From: Candidatus Endobugula sertula
Lineage (GTDB): Bacteria; Pseudomonadota; Gammaproteobacteria; Pseudomonadales; Cellvibrionaceae
DNA length: 54,365 nucleotides
NCBI GenBank assembly: GCA_001723645.1
Contig: MDLC01000017.1
Span: forward strand, 1 to 54,365
Direction of reading: 5' to 3'
The position numbers and the translations under genes are program-made. Positions 17,841 through 27,374 of this stretch are shown piece by piece (position 1 is the first letter of the stretch; each line of letters opens with the position of its first letter). A model generated the notes under the pieces. It saw nothing but the letters and a program-made list of their open reading frames with translations. It had not been told where the DNA came from and made no database searches.

Positions 17841-19397
17841 TTACCCTAAAAACCGTTGATAACAAGGGTTATCCGTTTCTTCATGATACTGATAGTTCAG
17901 CCGCTTTAGATGCTGAGTGAATTCCTGATAATCAGACTCTGGCACTTCAATACCTGCCAGTACATTACCAATAGCCGCTCCCTGATTACGGTAGTGAAAT
18001 AAGCTGATATTCCATTTTGACCCTAAGGTTTCCAAAAAGCGTAGTAAGGCACCAGGGTATTCTGGAAAGTCAAAGCGAAATAAACGCTCTTTAATTTCTG
18101 TACCCGGCTTTCCACCCACCATATATCTGACATGCAGTTTTGCCAGCTCATTATCAGACATATCAATAAAAGCATAGTGATGTTCATGCAATTGCGCTTT
18201 AAATTCAGCTAGCTCGTCTCCACCATTACGTAAACCTACCCCCACAAATATCTCCGCAACTTTCTCTTTCGCATAACGATAATTAAACTCGGTAATAGGT
18301 CGTCCGGCCAAATCTTTACAAAAACGTTTAAAACTGCCCTTCTCTTCCGGGATGGTCACCGCCAACAAAGCTTCATTTCTCTGTCCCAGGGATGTTCGTT
18401 CAGCAACATAACGTAAAGTATTAAAATTAAGGTTAGCACCAGACAATACTGCTGCTAACTGTAAACCAGTCTGCTGATTGCTATCACACCATAATTTCAA
18501 ACCAGCCAAAGACAAAGCTCCCGACGGCTCTGAAATAGCGCGCATAGAGACGAAAATATCTTGCATAGCAGCACAAATAGCATCGCTGGAAACTGTCACC
18601 ACTTCATCACAAAATTGTTGCGCAACACGAAACGTTTCCTTACCGATACGTTTAACAGCGACACCGTCAGCAAAGCTACCTACATAACTCAGATCAACAG
18701 GTTTCCCCGCCTTCATAGCGGCATCTAAACAAGCACTATCTTCTGCTTCAACAGCAATCACTTTAATAGTTGGGTTTACCGATTTAATATACGCCGACAT
18801 CCCTGCCAGCAAACCACCACCACCTACTGGAATAAAAACCGCATCCAAATGGGGCAACTGAGCAAGCAGCTCCTTAGCAACTGTACCCTGACCAATAATC
18901 ACACCTTCATCATCAAACGGTGGTACAAAAATGGTGCTATCATTGTTAGCCAACTGCAAAGCATAAGCATTAGCCACATCAAAATTATGCCCGTGAATAA
19001 TCACTTGACCACCAAAATCTCTAACAGCATCAATCTTAATTTGTGGCGTGGTATCAGGCATCACAATACGAGCATGGTGCCCCAAATGCGTAGCACTCAG
19101 TGCTAACCCCTGGGCATGATTACCAGCGGAAGCCGTCACTACATGAGAACCCTTGGGCAACTTTTGCAAACAATGAAAAGCACCACGTAATTTAAAAGAA
19201 TAAACGGGCTGCTGATCTTCCCGCTTCAGCCAAATATCATTTTCATAACGGGTTTCAAGACTTTTAACCCGTGTCACTTCTGTTTCCTTCACCAAGGCTG
19301 ACATATCGGCTTTTTTAATCGCTTTTGTATACTCAGCACCACTTAAGCGTTTATCGCCCGACTTTTTTATAAACCTTTTCACCAATGCCTGTATCAT
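17841..19397 (-). CDS. ilvA: L-threonine ammonia-lyase, biosynthetic
   Basis: PLP enzyme forming 2-oxobutanoate from threonine, the first committed step of isoleucine synthesis. The PLP lysine is K69 in YSFKLRGAFHCL; TASAGNHAQG and PVGGGGLLAGMSAY bind the substrate and PLP phosphate. The C-terminal ~180 residues hold two ACT-like regulatory subdomains (ALLAVTIPEEKGSFKRF and the repeat near LFRFDFPEYPGALLRFLE), giving the 518-aa isoleucine-feedback form like E. coli IlvA rather than the short catabolic TdcB. Upstream lies an Ile/Val-rich leader ORF and a terminator, so expression is probably controlled by attenuation. Cotranscribed with pdxB. Confidence 0.97.
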   Translation of the reverse strand: MIQALVKRFIKKSGDKRLSGAEYTKAIKKADMSALVKETEVTRVKSLETRYENDIWLKREDQQPVYSFKLRGAFHCLQKLPKGSHVVTASAGNHAQGLALSATHLGHHARIVMPDTTPQIKIDAVRDFGGQVIIHGHNFDVANAYALQLANNDSTIFVPPFDDEGVIIGQGTVAKELLAQLPHLDAVFIPVGGGGLLAGMSAYIKSVNPTIKVIAVEAEDSACLDAAMKAGKPVDLSYVGSFADGVAVKRIGKETFRVAQQFCDEVVTVSSDAICAAMQDIFVSMRAISEPSGALSLAGLKLWCDSNQQTGLQLAAVLSGANLNFNTLRYVAERTSLGQRNEALLAVTIPEEKGSFKRFCKDLAGRPITEFNYRYAKEKVAEIFVGVGLRNGGDELAEFKAQLHEHHYAFIDMSDNELAKLHVRYMVGGKPGTEIKERLFRFDFPEYPGALLRFLETLGSKWNISLFHYRNQGAAIGNVLAGIEVPESDYQEFTQHLKRLNYQYHEETDNPCYQRFLG

Positions 19398-19470
19398 TTC
19401 ATTATCTCTAATTAGTCACCTATTTTTCATATCTATACTTGTATTCATACCCTTATTTACAACCGTAAAA

Positions 19471-19507
19471 AATAAAAAAACCTCCGAACATTTCAGTACG
19501 GAGGTTT
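19471..19507 (-). terminator. Intrinsic terminator of the ilvA attenuator
   Basis: On the minus strand a perfect 9-bp stem (AAACCTCCG / CGGAGGTTT, at 19499-19507 and 19478-19486) with a 12-nt loop is followed directly by TTTTTTTATT. It lies 30 nt after the stop of the Ile/Val-rich leader ORF and about 75 nt before the ilvA ATG, so it would terminate the ilvA transcript unless ribosome stalling on the leader prevents it. The antiterminator pairing is not obvious by eye; GGGGT at the leader stop could pair with ACCTC of the first arm. Confidence 0.8.
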
Positions 19508-19537
19508 GTTAGCATGCTAAAAAATTTTGCCACTCAC

Positions 19538-19603
19538 TCACCCCACGGCAATAACTATCACCGCGATGATAATAATTTTTAGGGCTTGGGTAGGGATAAA
19601 CAT
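19538..19603 (-). CDS. ilvA leader peptide (Ile/Val attenuator)
   Basis: A 21-codon ORF beginning ATG TTT ATC CCT and ending GTG GGG TGA. Residues 10-20 read IIIIAVIVIAV; seven Ile and three Val codons occur in 21. This is the composition of ilv-operon leader peptides (compare the E. coli ilvGMEDA leader with its Val/Ile run). It is followed by a strong intrinsic terminator and then ilvA, on the same strand. Stalling at the four consecutive Ile codons when Ile-tRNA is scarce would be the sensor. No Shine-Dalgarno sequence is visible, and the likely promoter puts the start of transcription at or next to the ATG. Confidence 0.75.
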   Translation of the reverse strand: MFIPTQALKIIIIAVIVIAVG

Positions 19604-19609
19604 ATCGGT

Positions 19610-19638
19610 ATTGTAGTGGCAAATAGGTATACTGGCAA
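19610..19638 (-). promoter_or_regulatory. Putative promoter of the ilvA leader transcript
   Basis: Minus-strand -35 TTGCCA (19633-19638), 17-bp spacer, -10 TACAAT (19610-19615). Counting seven bases on from the -10 puts +1 at about 19603, the A of the leader-peptide ATG, which would make the leader mRNA leaderless. Box match is good; the start point is inferred. Confidence 0.55.
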
Positions 19639-19788
19639 ATTTATCGCGTTTGACACGTAATGATGACTATATACGATAATGAGCCATAAATCACATGTAG
19701 TAAAGTATGGCACTAAAAACCAATAGAAAAATGCACCCCTTGCGCAGGTTAACACAACAGCAACTGGTCAAAGCTACCTAGTTACAGA

Positions 19789-20172
19789 TTATAGTTTATT
19801 CAACGCCACAACATAAATCAGTGTATACACAGCACTGATACTTAAACCCGGTAAGATAGTCCATAAGACATTAGGGGTGCCAGCCAAAATATGTAACCCA
19901 GTGGATGTGAATGACAATAAAGTTAGTGCAACTAAAAACACCCAAAGGCTGCACAGGGGCACTGTCAACCAACGAGTAAACAACCATTCCACACTGACAG
20001 CTAACACCAAAGTCACCACAAAGCTATAAGAGCCTTGCGTAAAAGCAGCCTTACCTGCACTCATCCAACCGTGGCTACTATTAATATATAGAGCCCAACA
20101 GCCATAGACAAGAAAACCCACAGTGGGGGGAACCCAAATACGGACTTTTTGATTATTGATCCATTGCTGCAT
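19789..20172 (-). CDS. Small four-helix membrane protein, unknown function
   Basis: 127-aa hydrophobic protein with a short basic N-terminus (QQWINNQKVRIW) and about four transmembrane segments (roughly residues 13-31, 46-66, 71-92, 100-124). No catalytic motif or known family can be named. It starts at an ATG, 231 bp downstream of clpB with a hairpin between, and is followed by the ilvA leader promoter, so it is probably monocistronic. The intact frame and hydrophobic pattern argue that it is a real gene. Confidence 0.65.
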   Translation of the reverse strand: MQQWINNQKVRIWVPPTVGFLVYGCWALYINSSHGWMSAGKAAFTQGSYSFVVTLVLAVSVEWLFTRWLTVPLCSLWVFLVALTLLSFTSTGLHILAGTPNVLWTILPGLSISAVYTLIYVVALNKL

Positions 20173-20203
20173 GAATATGTGGTCGCTTGATTAGTTGACT
20201 AAA

Positions 20204-20222
20204 GCAAGGCCATAGGCCTTGC
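20204..20222 (-). terminator. Hairpin after clpB, weak terminator
   Basis: Perfect 8-bp stem GCAAGGCC / GGCCTTGC with a 3-nt loop, followed on the minus strand by only TTTAG. It lies in the 231-bp gap between clpB and the small membrane protein and may end the clpB transcript. The short U-tract makes it uncertain. Confidence 0.4.
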
Positions 20223-20403
20223 AATAGCACAATATGTTTTACCTGAGCCTAGTAATGACATTGCTTCTATAGGAATAATAGCAGCAAGTATCATTAAAAA
20301 GTTGCGTTGATCGGCTATTCAATAAGCTGTTTGATATTTCCTAACTTCAACACATCCGCTCTTGAACATCTCTATGTTAGCGACCCAAACCTCAACCTCT
20401 CAT

Positions 20404-22983
20404 TTATCTTGTAAATGAAAACCTCCCTAAATCATCGACTTGCACTCGAATCGTATCATTAGCGATAAAATCTCCCGCTAATAATTTCTGAGCCAATGGA
20501 TTTTCTATGAGTTGCTGGATAGTACGTTTTAAGGGCCTAGCTCCGTAAATTGGATCAAACCCTGCTTCTGCCAATTTATCCAAAACAGCCTCATCCAGAT
20601 CTATGGCAAATCCCCGAGCAGCCAAACGCTGTTTAAGTAAATCCAATTGAATCAAAGCAATTTCACGAATTTGCTCCTGGCTTAACGGAGAAAATAAAAC
20701 GCTTTCGTCAATACGATTAAGAAACTCTGGTCTAAAATGCTGTCCTACTATTTTCATCACTTCCTGTCGAACTAAGGCCTGATCGCTATTTGATGTTGTC
20801 ATATCCTGAATCACATCTGAACCCAAATTCGATGTCATTACCACCACGGTATTACGAAAATCAACGGTACGTCCCTGACTATCCGTTAAACGCCCGTCCT
20901 CCAGGACCTGTAATAAAATATTAAAGACATCAGGGTGTGCTTTTTCAATCTCATCCAATAACAAGACTGAATAAGGGCGCCGACGTACCGCCTCGGTCAG
21001 ATAACCTCCCTCTTCGTAGCCAACATAACCTGGAGGAGCACCAATAAGACGCGCTACTGCATGTTTTTCCATAAACTCAGACATATCCAGACGAACCATA
21101 GCATCACTACTATCAAATAAGAATTCAGCTAACGATTTACAAAGTTCAGTTTTACCAACCCCCGTTGGCCCTAAAAACAAAAATGAACCATTGGGTCGAT
21201 CCGGGTCAGATAAACCTGCACGAGAGCGACGTACTGCGTTAGCAACCGCCACGACAGCTTGGGATTGTCCAACCACTCGACTATGTAAAACACTTTCCAT
21301 ACGAAGTAATTTATCGCGCTCACCTTCTAGCATTTTAGTGACAGGAATCCCTGTCCATTTTGAAACAACTTCAGCAATCTCCTCATCGGTGACTTTATTT
21401 CGCAGCAGTTTCATTTCCATCATTTCTGCCTGACTCGCCATATCCAATTGTTTTTCCAGGTGGGGAATAACCCCATATTGCAATTGAGAAATACGCTCAA
21501 GATCACCCACTCGACGAGCCGCATCAATATCTAAACGTGCTTGCTCTAAGGTCGTTTTAATTTCCTGTGTACCGTGTAAAGCTGCTTTTTCAGCACTCCA
21601 TATTTCTTCCAGATTTTTAAATTCTTCTTCAACACTTTTAATATTTTTATCTATTTCTTCTAGCCGATGTAGTGAAGCTTCATCTTCATCTTTTTTCATC
21701 GCTTCACGTTCGATTTTTAGTTGAATTAAACGACGTTCCAAGCGATCCATTACCTCAGGTTTCGAATCAATTTCCATACGAATACGGCTGGCAGCTTCAT
21801 CAATTAAGTCAATTGCCTTATCCGGTAACTGCCGATCAGTAATATAGCGTTGTGATAATTTGGCAGCAGCAATAATCGCAGCATCGGTAATATCAACCCC
21901 ATGATGAACTTCATAGCGCTCCTTTAAACCACGCAAAATAGCGATAGTGTCAGACTCTGAAGGTTCGTCCACCAGAATTTTTTGGAAACGACGTTCTAAC
22001 GCAGCGTCTTTTTCAATATATTGTCGATATTCATCCAGTGTTGTCGCACCCACACAGTGCAACTCTCCTCGTGCTAGCGCAGGCTTTAGCATATTACCCG
22101 CATCCAAAGCACCATCCGCTTTACCAGCACCCACCATCATATGCAATTCATCAATGAAAATAATCACACGTCCTTCTTGCTTGGCCAGCTCATTCAACAA
22201 CGCCTTGAGACGCTCTTCAAAGTCACCACGAAATTTTGCACCAGCTAATAAAGACCCTAAATCCAATGATAATACCCGTTTATTTTTTAAGCCCTCGGGG
22301 ACTTCACCATTCACAATACGCTGGGACAGACCTTCAATAATTGCTGTTTTACCAACCCCAGGCTCACCAATCAATACCGGGTTATTTTTAGTTCGACGCT
22401 GTAGTACTTGTATCGTACGGCGGATTTCGTCGTCACGACCAATCACTGGATCCAGCTGGCCTGCTTCCGCACGACTGGTTAAATCAATCGTGTATTTCTC
22501 CAAAGCCTGACGATTTTCTTCGGCATCAGGGTTGTCAACCGTTTCACCACCTCGTAATGCGTCAATGGATACCTTTAATTTTTTTAAATTACCATGAGCC
22601 AGCAATAACTTACCAAGCCCAGTATTACCATCCTCCATGGCAACCAGTATCAAGCTCTCGCTGGATATATACGAGTCACCATTATCCTGCGCCTTTTTAT
22701 CGGCTAGATTTAACAAACGCCCCATATCAGGGGACATTTGAACATCGCCATTAGGGTTTTGAATACGTGGCAAGTTATCCAACTCTTTGGCCACTTCATT
22801 CCTCAAGACTGCCACATCGAAGCCCGATTGTGACAATAAAGGACTGATAGAACCACCCTGCTGATTCATCAAGGCAGAAAGCAAATGCAAGGGCTCAAGG
22901 CGGTTGTGATCTCGGCCCAATGCTAATGACTGCGCATCAGATAATGCCATTTGTAGCTGGTTAGTCAGACGATCAATACGCAT
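20404..22983 (-). CDS. clpB: ATP-dependent disaggregase ClpB
   Basis: Hexameric AAA+ chaperone that works with DnaK to rescue aggregated proteins. Domain order is a Clp N-domain ([18 protein letters not shown], about 1-145), AAA1 (Walker [11 protein letters not shown], Walker [10 protein letters not shown]), a long coiled-coil middle domain (about 400-530, the propeller), and AAA2 ([21 protein letters not shown], then [18 protein letters not shown]). It starts at the ATG at 22983 (859 aa), matching the family N-terminus; a TTG at 23013 keeps the frame open but is not needed. A sigma-32-type promoter lies 40-65 bp upstream, fitting heat-shock control. Confidence 0.98.
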   Translation of the reverse strand: MRIDRLTNQLQMALSDAQSLALGRDHNRLEPLHLLSALMNQQGGSISPLLSQSGFDVAVLRNEVAKELDNLPRIQNPNGDVQMSPDMGRLLNLADKKAQDNGDSYISSESLILVAMEDGNTGLGKLLLAHGNLKKLKVSIDALRGGETVDNPDAEENRQALEKYTIDLTSRAEAGQLDPVIGRDDEIRRTIQVLQRRTKNNPVLIGEPGVGKTAIIEGLSQRIVNGEVPEGLKNKRVLSLDLGSLLAGAKFRGDFEERLKALLNELAKQEGRVIIFIDELHMMVGAGKADGALDAGNMLKPALARGELHCVGATTLDEYRQYIEKDAALERRFQKILVDEPSESDTIAILRGLKERYEVHHGVDITDAAIIAAAKLSQRYITDRQLPDKAIDLIDEAASRIRMEIDSKPEVMDRLERRLIQLKIEREAMKKDEDEASLHRLEEIDKNIKSVEEEFKNLEEIWSAEKAALHGTQEIKTTLEQARLDIDAARRVGDLERISQLQYGVIPHLEKQLDMASQAEMMEMKLLRNKVTDEEIAEVVSKWTGIPVTKMLEGERDKLLRMESVLHSRVVGQSQAVVAVANAVRRSRAGLSDPDRPNGSFLFLGPTGVGKTELCKSLAEFLFDSSDAMVRLDMSEFMEKHAVARLIGAPPGYVGYEEGGYLTEAVRRRPYSVLLLDEIEKAHPDVFNILLQVLEDGRLTDSQGRTVDFRNTVVVMTSNLGSDVIQDMTTSNSDQALVRQEVMKIVGQHFRPEFLNRIDESVLFSPLSQEQIREIALIQLDLLKQRLAARGFAIDLDEAVLDKLAEAGFDPIYGARPLKRTIQQLIENPLAQKLLAGDFIANDTIRVQVDDLGRFSFTR

Positions 22984-23020
22984 AACAAACACTCTCTTTA
23001 CAATAGTAGACAATTGTAAT

Positions 23021-23046
23021 ATAAGGGGGTATTTATAGAATTCAAG
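23021..23046 (-). promoter_or_regulatory. Sigma-32 (heat-shock) promoter of clpB
   Basis: On the minus strand a -35 CTTGAAT (23040-23046), 11-bp spacer and -10 CCCCTTAT (23021-23028) closely match the RpoH consensus CTTGAAA-N11-16-CCCCATNT. The predicted start is near 23013, about 30 nt before the clpB ATG. Confidence 0.75.
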
Positions 23047-23187
23047 GGAAAAATAAACTCAGGCTTTTTACAGAAGAGTTATAATTTTTGAGGAAATGAA
23101 ACAGGTAATAACGTTTAACCCCAATACCAAAGGCTGCTACCACACCATAAATTACCCAATGGCAATATGAAACCTGTATGGGGATTT

Positions 23188-24390
23188 TTATAAGGTTTGC
23201 ATAAGTGCTTGAACCACATAATCCATATTCTTGTCACTTAAGCCAGCAATATTCATTCGACTGGAGTTAACCATATAGATACTATATTGCTCTTTTAAAG
23301 CCCGAACTTGGTCCATACTAATACCTAAGAAAGAAAACATACCTTTTTCCTGTTCAATATAATCAAAACGAGAGGCTGCTCCTGCTGCATTTAACTTTTG
23401 CACAAAACGGGTACGCAAACCTGCAATACGCTCACGCATAAAGGTTAGCTCCTCTTGCCACTGCTCACGTAACTGCAGATCATGCAAAATAATATCTACC
23501 AATGCAGCACCATAATGTGGTGGCATAGAATAGATGCCTCGGGCAATATTCATCAACTGACCTTTATTAATTTCAGCAACTTGCGAATCTTTAGCAACCA
23601 CGAATACCGATCCAACGCGCTCACGATATAAACCAAAGTTCTTCGAACACGAACTAGCAATAATGACTTCTGGGCAATGCTCTGCTAAGTAGCGTAAACC
23701 CCAAGCATCTTCATCAAGCCCATCGCCTAATCCTTGATAGGCAATATCAACAAAAGGAACTACACCTTTTTCATTCAGCAACTCAGCAATCAACTGCCAC
23801 TGTTCCTGATTCAAATCGGCACCAGAGGGGTTATGGCAACAACCATGAAGCAAGACAATATCGTTTGCTTTACTCTTGGATAGGTCTTCCATCATTGCAG
23901 GGAAATCGAGTGTATGACTCTCACCATCGTAATAGCGATATTCTTTTAAAGACAAGCCACAATCGCTCAGCAAAGGAATATGATTGGCCCATGTTGGTGC
24001 AGAAACCCACACAGTTCCTTCTCGCTGAACACTACCATAACAGCGTTTGATTAAGTGCCCTGCGATACTCAATGCACCACAACCGCCTGGGGTCTGAATA
24101 CCCACTACACGACGATCTAACACTGCGGCATGATCACTCCCCAACAATAAGCGCATAATCGCCTCATTGAACCCGGCAGCACCCGCTGAACCCACATAAA
24201 CCTTACTGGTTTCCTGTTGGTACCATTGTTTCTCAGCAGTGTCTACCGCTTTCATAATTGGAGTATGACCCGCTTCGTTTTTATAAACACCCGCACCCAA
24301 ATCTACTTTATTAGGATTAGTGTCCGAATTACATTCAAGCGTTAGCGTTAAAATAGGGTCAACAGCCAGTGGATTAAGCACATCAAGCAT
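23188..24390 (-). CDS. Aspartate/aromatic-amino-acid aminotransferase
   Basis: PLP aminotransferase of the AspC/TyrB subgroup, exchanging amino groups between aromatic or dicarboxylic amino acids and 2-oxoglutarate. The N-terminal DPILTLTLECNSDTNPNKVD, then LGAGVYKNEAG, is typical. Other features are HNPSGADL, the PLP Asp in VPFVDIAYQGLGDG, the Schiff-base Lys in SSCSKNFGLYRERVG, and the substrate-carboxylate Arg in NSSRMNIAGL. I cannot decide between AspC, TyrB and PhhC from the sequence. The ATG at 24390 is preferred (400 aa) over the in-frame GTG at 24402. The upstream region has an unusual palindrome (24541-24552). Confidence 0.9.
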   Translation of the reverse strand: MLDVLNPLAVDPILTLTLECNSDTNPNKVDLGAGVYKNEAGHTPIMKAVDTAEKQWYQQETSKVYVGSAGAAGFNEAIMRLLLGSDHAAVLDRRVVGIQTPGGCGALSIAGHLIKRCYGSVQREGTVWVSAPTWANHIPLLSDCGLSLKEYRYYDGESHTLDFPAMMEDLSKSKANDIVLLHGCCHNPSGADLNQEQWQLIAELLNEKGVVPFVDIAYQGLGDGLDEDAWGLRYLAEHCPEVIIASSCSKNFGLYRERVGSVFVVAKDSQVAEINKGQLMNIARGIYSMPPHYGAALVDIILHDLQLREQWQEELTFMRERIAGLRTRFVQKLNAAGAASRFDYIEQEKGMFSFLGISMDQVRALKEQYSIYMVNSSRMNIAGLSDKNMDYVVQALMQTL

Positions 24391-24681
24391 AAGGTTTCCC
24401 ACAATTCAGCATTCAACAAAGTTACAGATTAAAAGTATCCCTAAAAACAAGTACTTTTCATCAATGCAGGGATAAGAGAACCGCAAGCTACGCTCAATAA
24501 ATGAGGATTCATACATGGAACCAACACAACTATCGAAGAAAAAGTGTACTTTTAGAGATACCACTCAGTGTTTTCACCAAGAGGCATATCGCTAGTATAC
24601 AATATTTAACGGCGATTAAACCACCAGAGTAAGACGACACTTTGCTAAACTAGCACCTTTCACTAATAAATGGGATATCTT

Positions 24682-25119
24682 ATGGATACCACTTTTTCTC
24701 CTTCTCCAGTATGGCGAAGGTTTGCAGCGATTATTTACGATACGCTATTGATTACCGCTATCAGTATGGGCTATGGAAGCTTATGTCTCGCCATTAACAT
24801 TTTATTCTTCAACAACCAAGCAACACTAGAGAACAACCTATTCTTTCAGATAGGTTGGCTCCTGGTGATTATGAGTTTCTTCTGTTTTTTTTGGATTAAA
24901 GCGGGACAAACGTTAGGAATGAGAGCTTGGCGCCTAAAAATTATCGACCAACAAACACAGCAATTTCCCTCATTAGCACAATGTTTAGGTCGATGTTGCT
25001 TCAGCGTTATTGGTCTAGTATTATTTTTTACTGCTCTGTTTCACAAAAAGCGCCAATGTCTTCATGACATCATGACACATTCAATGGTTGTATTAGTTCC
25101 CAAAGAAAAGAACGCTTAA
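24682..25119 (+). CDS. RDD-family integral membrane protein
   Basis: 145-aa protein with the RDD signature near the N-terminus (PVWRRFAAIIYDTLLITAI, R..A...D), a hydrophobic hairpin, WIKAGQTLGMRAWRLKI and a final helix ending HDIMTHSMVVLVP. RDD proteins are poorly characterised; some have been linked to ion or proton transport, but no function can be assigned here. The ATG at 24682 has GGGATAT upstream; an ATG four codons earlier (24670) is possible. It is divergent from the aminotransferase gene and convergent with lptG. Confidence 0.85.
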   Translation: MDTTFSPSPVWRRFAAIIYDTLLITAISMGYGSLCLAINILFFNNQATLENNLFFQIGWLLVIMSFFCFFWIKAGQTLGMRAWRLKIIDQQTQQFPSLAQCLGRCCFSVIGLVLFFTALFHKKRQCLHDIMTHSMVVLVPKEKNA

Positions 25120-25194
25120 AGAAAAAAATAGCGTTATACGAATGAAGCACTTGAAACCCTCGGGTATCTTTTGCTCTAAACGGATTAGTCAGTA

Positions 25195-26259
25195 TCAGCG
25201 CGTACGAGACAATAAAAACAACCCATAAGCTAAACAAAATACAATCGGTAACAAGACAGCCAATAAGGGAGAAAGCCCATAGATCAGACTGGCTGGACCC
25301 ATCAGCTTTTGTACTATCTGAAAAACAATGCCAACAACTACCCCAGTAAAAATACGATAACCCATGGTAGCTTCACGTAATGGACCAAAAATAAAAGAAA
25401 TGGCAACCAACACCAAACTAATAATTACTAATGGCTGCAACACTTTCCCCCAATAAACCAGCCAATAGTTTTCATCTCCCAGATTCTGCTTTTCCAAATA
25501 ATTAGCGTAACGATATAATTTGCTGATAGCGAGGTTATCCGTATCCTGAACAAGAACCGTTAACAGTTTAGGAGAAAGTGTGGTATCCCAATAGCGAGAA
25601 GCATAGGTTTTTGTGGAAGTCTCTGTTTTAGAAAATAGGGTTTCTGTGACATTTTCCTCCCGCCAACGGCCATTAATATACAACACCAATTCTGCAAAAC
25701 TACTGGAATATAAGAACCCTTGTGAGTCATATCGATAACGAGTTATCCCGGATAGCTTTCCATTAGTTTGTACACTATTAAAATGCATAAACTCATTTCC
25801 CTCTCGATTCCAAAAACCCTCCCGAGAACTAACGGCTTTATTTTTGCCCTGCAATAACATAGACCGACGACTTTCGGCATACTGGTCCGACACAGGAATG
25901 ACATATTCAGCAAATAACAGCATAGCAACAATAAATAATAAAACGGGTTTTAACACAGCCCATGTTAAACGCAATAAACTGACCCCTGCAGCACGCATCA
26001 CAACCAGCTCGCTCGTTGAGGCCAAACTCCCAAGTCCTACCAAACCACCTACCAAAGCTGCAAATGGCATAAACTGATAAAAACTGACAGGAATACCCAA
26101 GGCAACATACATCAATGCTTCGGAAAACGTATAAAGGTCAGTTAAATTGCCAAGCTCATCAATCAATTTAGCCAACAGGTCTAATGAACTGATGATAAGT
26201 AATACAATAACGATGGCAGCTACTGTAGTACGAAATATATAGGAGTCCAATAAACGCAT
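25195..26259 (-). CDS. lptG: LPS export ABC transporter permease LptG
   Basis: Inner-membrane half of the LptB2FG machine that extracts LPS from the inner membrane and feeds it to LptC-A-DE. N-terminal helices (LDSYIFRTTVAAIVIVLLII), the coupling region LVGLGSLASTSELVVMRAAGVS, a large periplasmic beta-jellyroll (about residues 125-265), and C-terminal helices are all in place. The 354 aa length is normal. It starts at an ATG 5 nt after lptF and so is coupled to it. Confidence 0.95.
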   Translation of the reverse strand: MRLLDSYIFRTTVAAIVIVLLIISSLDLLAKLIDELGNLTDLYTFSEALMYVALGIPVSFYQFMPFAALVGGLVGLGSLASTSELVVMRAAGVSLLRLTWAVLKPVLLFIVAMLLFAEYVIPVSDQYAESRRSMLLQGKNKAVSSREGFWNREGNEFMHFNSVQTNGKLSGITRYRYDSQGFLYSSSFAELVLYINGRWREENVTETLFSKTETSTKTYASRYWDTTLSPKLLTVLVQDTDNLAISKLYRYANYLEKQNLGDENYWLVYWGKVLQPLVIISLVLVAISFIFGPLREATMGYRIFTGVVVGIVFQIVQKLMGPASLIYGLSPLLAVLLPIVFCLAYGLFLLSRTR

Positions 26260-26264
26260 AATAT

Positions 26265-27374
26265 TTAGCGATTAGGCCGCCTTTTGTTTGTCATAAAGAA
26301 GCGCAACCATTGACTTTTATCAAGACATAAAAATAAGACTAAAACCATAAAGAGAAAGTGAATTCCCCACAAACCAACCTCAACCGGCAAACGCTCCTCT
26401 TCAACGGCACTTCGAGCAGCGTTAAGTAAAACCAGATAAATAAGGTAGAACAGAACAGATGGTAACAACATCACATAGCGCCCACGACGAGGGGTCGTAT
26501 GACTAAAAATGACCCCTAGCAAGGCAATGATGAGCACTAATAAAGGCAACGACACCCGCCATTGCAAAGCAGCCCGATGGTCAGGTAAGTCAGAATTCAT
26601 TAATTCCACGGTTCGAAGGCGATTGACCTTATTGCGCGTGACAACAATCTCTACTGGAGACTCAATTCGTTGAGCCAATTGTTCAAATTCAGTCACTCGG
26701 TAGTCAGCCTGACCTGGACGACCTTCATAACGAATGCCATTATTAAGCAATAGATAGCGTTCATTTACATTTTCATCTTTCATACGCTCTGCTGATTCCG
26801 CACGCACTATCATCAATGGCTCATCCGCTGACACCCCCACATTGGCAAGAAAAAATGCTCGTAACTGCTCCCGATTACCAGATATCTCCTCGGTATAACT
26901 AATAAAATCACCATTACCTACGAGCTGAAAACGTGCTTCCTGCATAGTGTCGAAATCATTACGGGTTTGCTGTTGAGCAAGTATTTCTTCTGCTTTCTGT
27001 AAACTCAAAGGACTTAACCACAAACTGAATAAAGAGATCACTACTGCAATAAAGGATGCGGGGACATAAGTCCAGGTGATTAATTTTTTCCGACTAACGC
27101 CACAGGCAAATAATACCGTCATTTCCTGATCAGTATACAAACGCCCGTAAGCCAATAACAAGGCAACAAAAAAACCTAAAGGCAGGATGAGTTCAAGAAA
27201 GCCCGGCAAACGGTAAAACATAACGGCGAAGAGTACATTCGCATCCATTTTCCCTGCGGCAGCCTCCGCAAGATATTTTACAAAACGACCACTCATAATG
27301 ATCACCAGCAATATACTGGTCACAGCAAAAGTGGTCATTAACACTTCTCGAGTTAAATAACGTAAAATAATCAT
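26265..27374 (-). CDS. lptF: LPS export ABC transporter permease LptF
   Basis: Partner permease of LptG. Residues 1-30 (IILRYLTREVLMTTFAVTSI) form TM1; FVALLLAYGRLYTDQEMTVLFACGVS is the conserved coupling-helix region that contacts LptB. A periplasmic jellyroll (about 130-265) and three C-terminal TM helices follow. 369 aa, ATG start. It is divergently transcribed from pepA across 257 bp, the usual gammaproteobacterial arrangement. lptB is not in this window. Confidence 0.95.
   Translation of the reverse strand: MIILRYLTREVLMTTFAVTSILLVIIMSGRFVKYLAEAAAGKMDANVLFAVMFYRLPGFLELILPLGFFVALLLAYGRLYTDQEMTVLFACGVSRKKLITWTYVPASFIAVVISLFSLWLSPLSLQKAEEILAQQQTRNDFDTMQEARFQLVGNGDFISYTEEISGNREQLRAFFLANVGVSADEPLMIVRAESAERMKDENVNERYLLLNNGIRYEGRPGQADYRVTEFEQLAQRIESPVEIVVTRNKVNRLRTVELMNSDLPDHRAALQWRVSLPLLVLIIALLGVIFSHTTPRRGRYVMLLPSVLFYLIYLVLLNAARSAVEEERLPVEVGLWGIHFLFMVLVLFLCLDKSQWLRFFMTNKRRPNR

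Noticed and set aside
21947-22510. 187-codon plus-strand ORF opposite clpB
   Set aside because: Antisense of a highly conserved ClpB region with no ribosome binding site or recognisable product.
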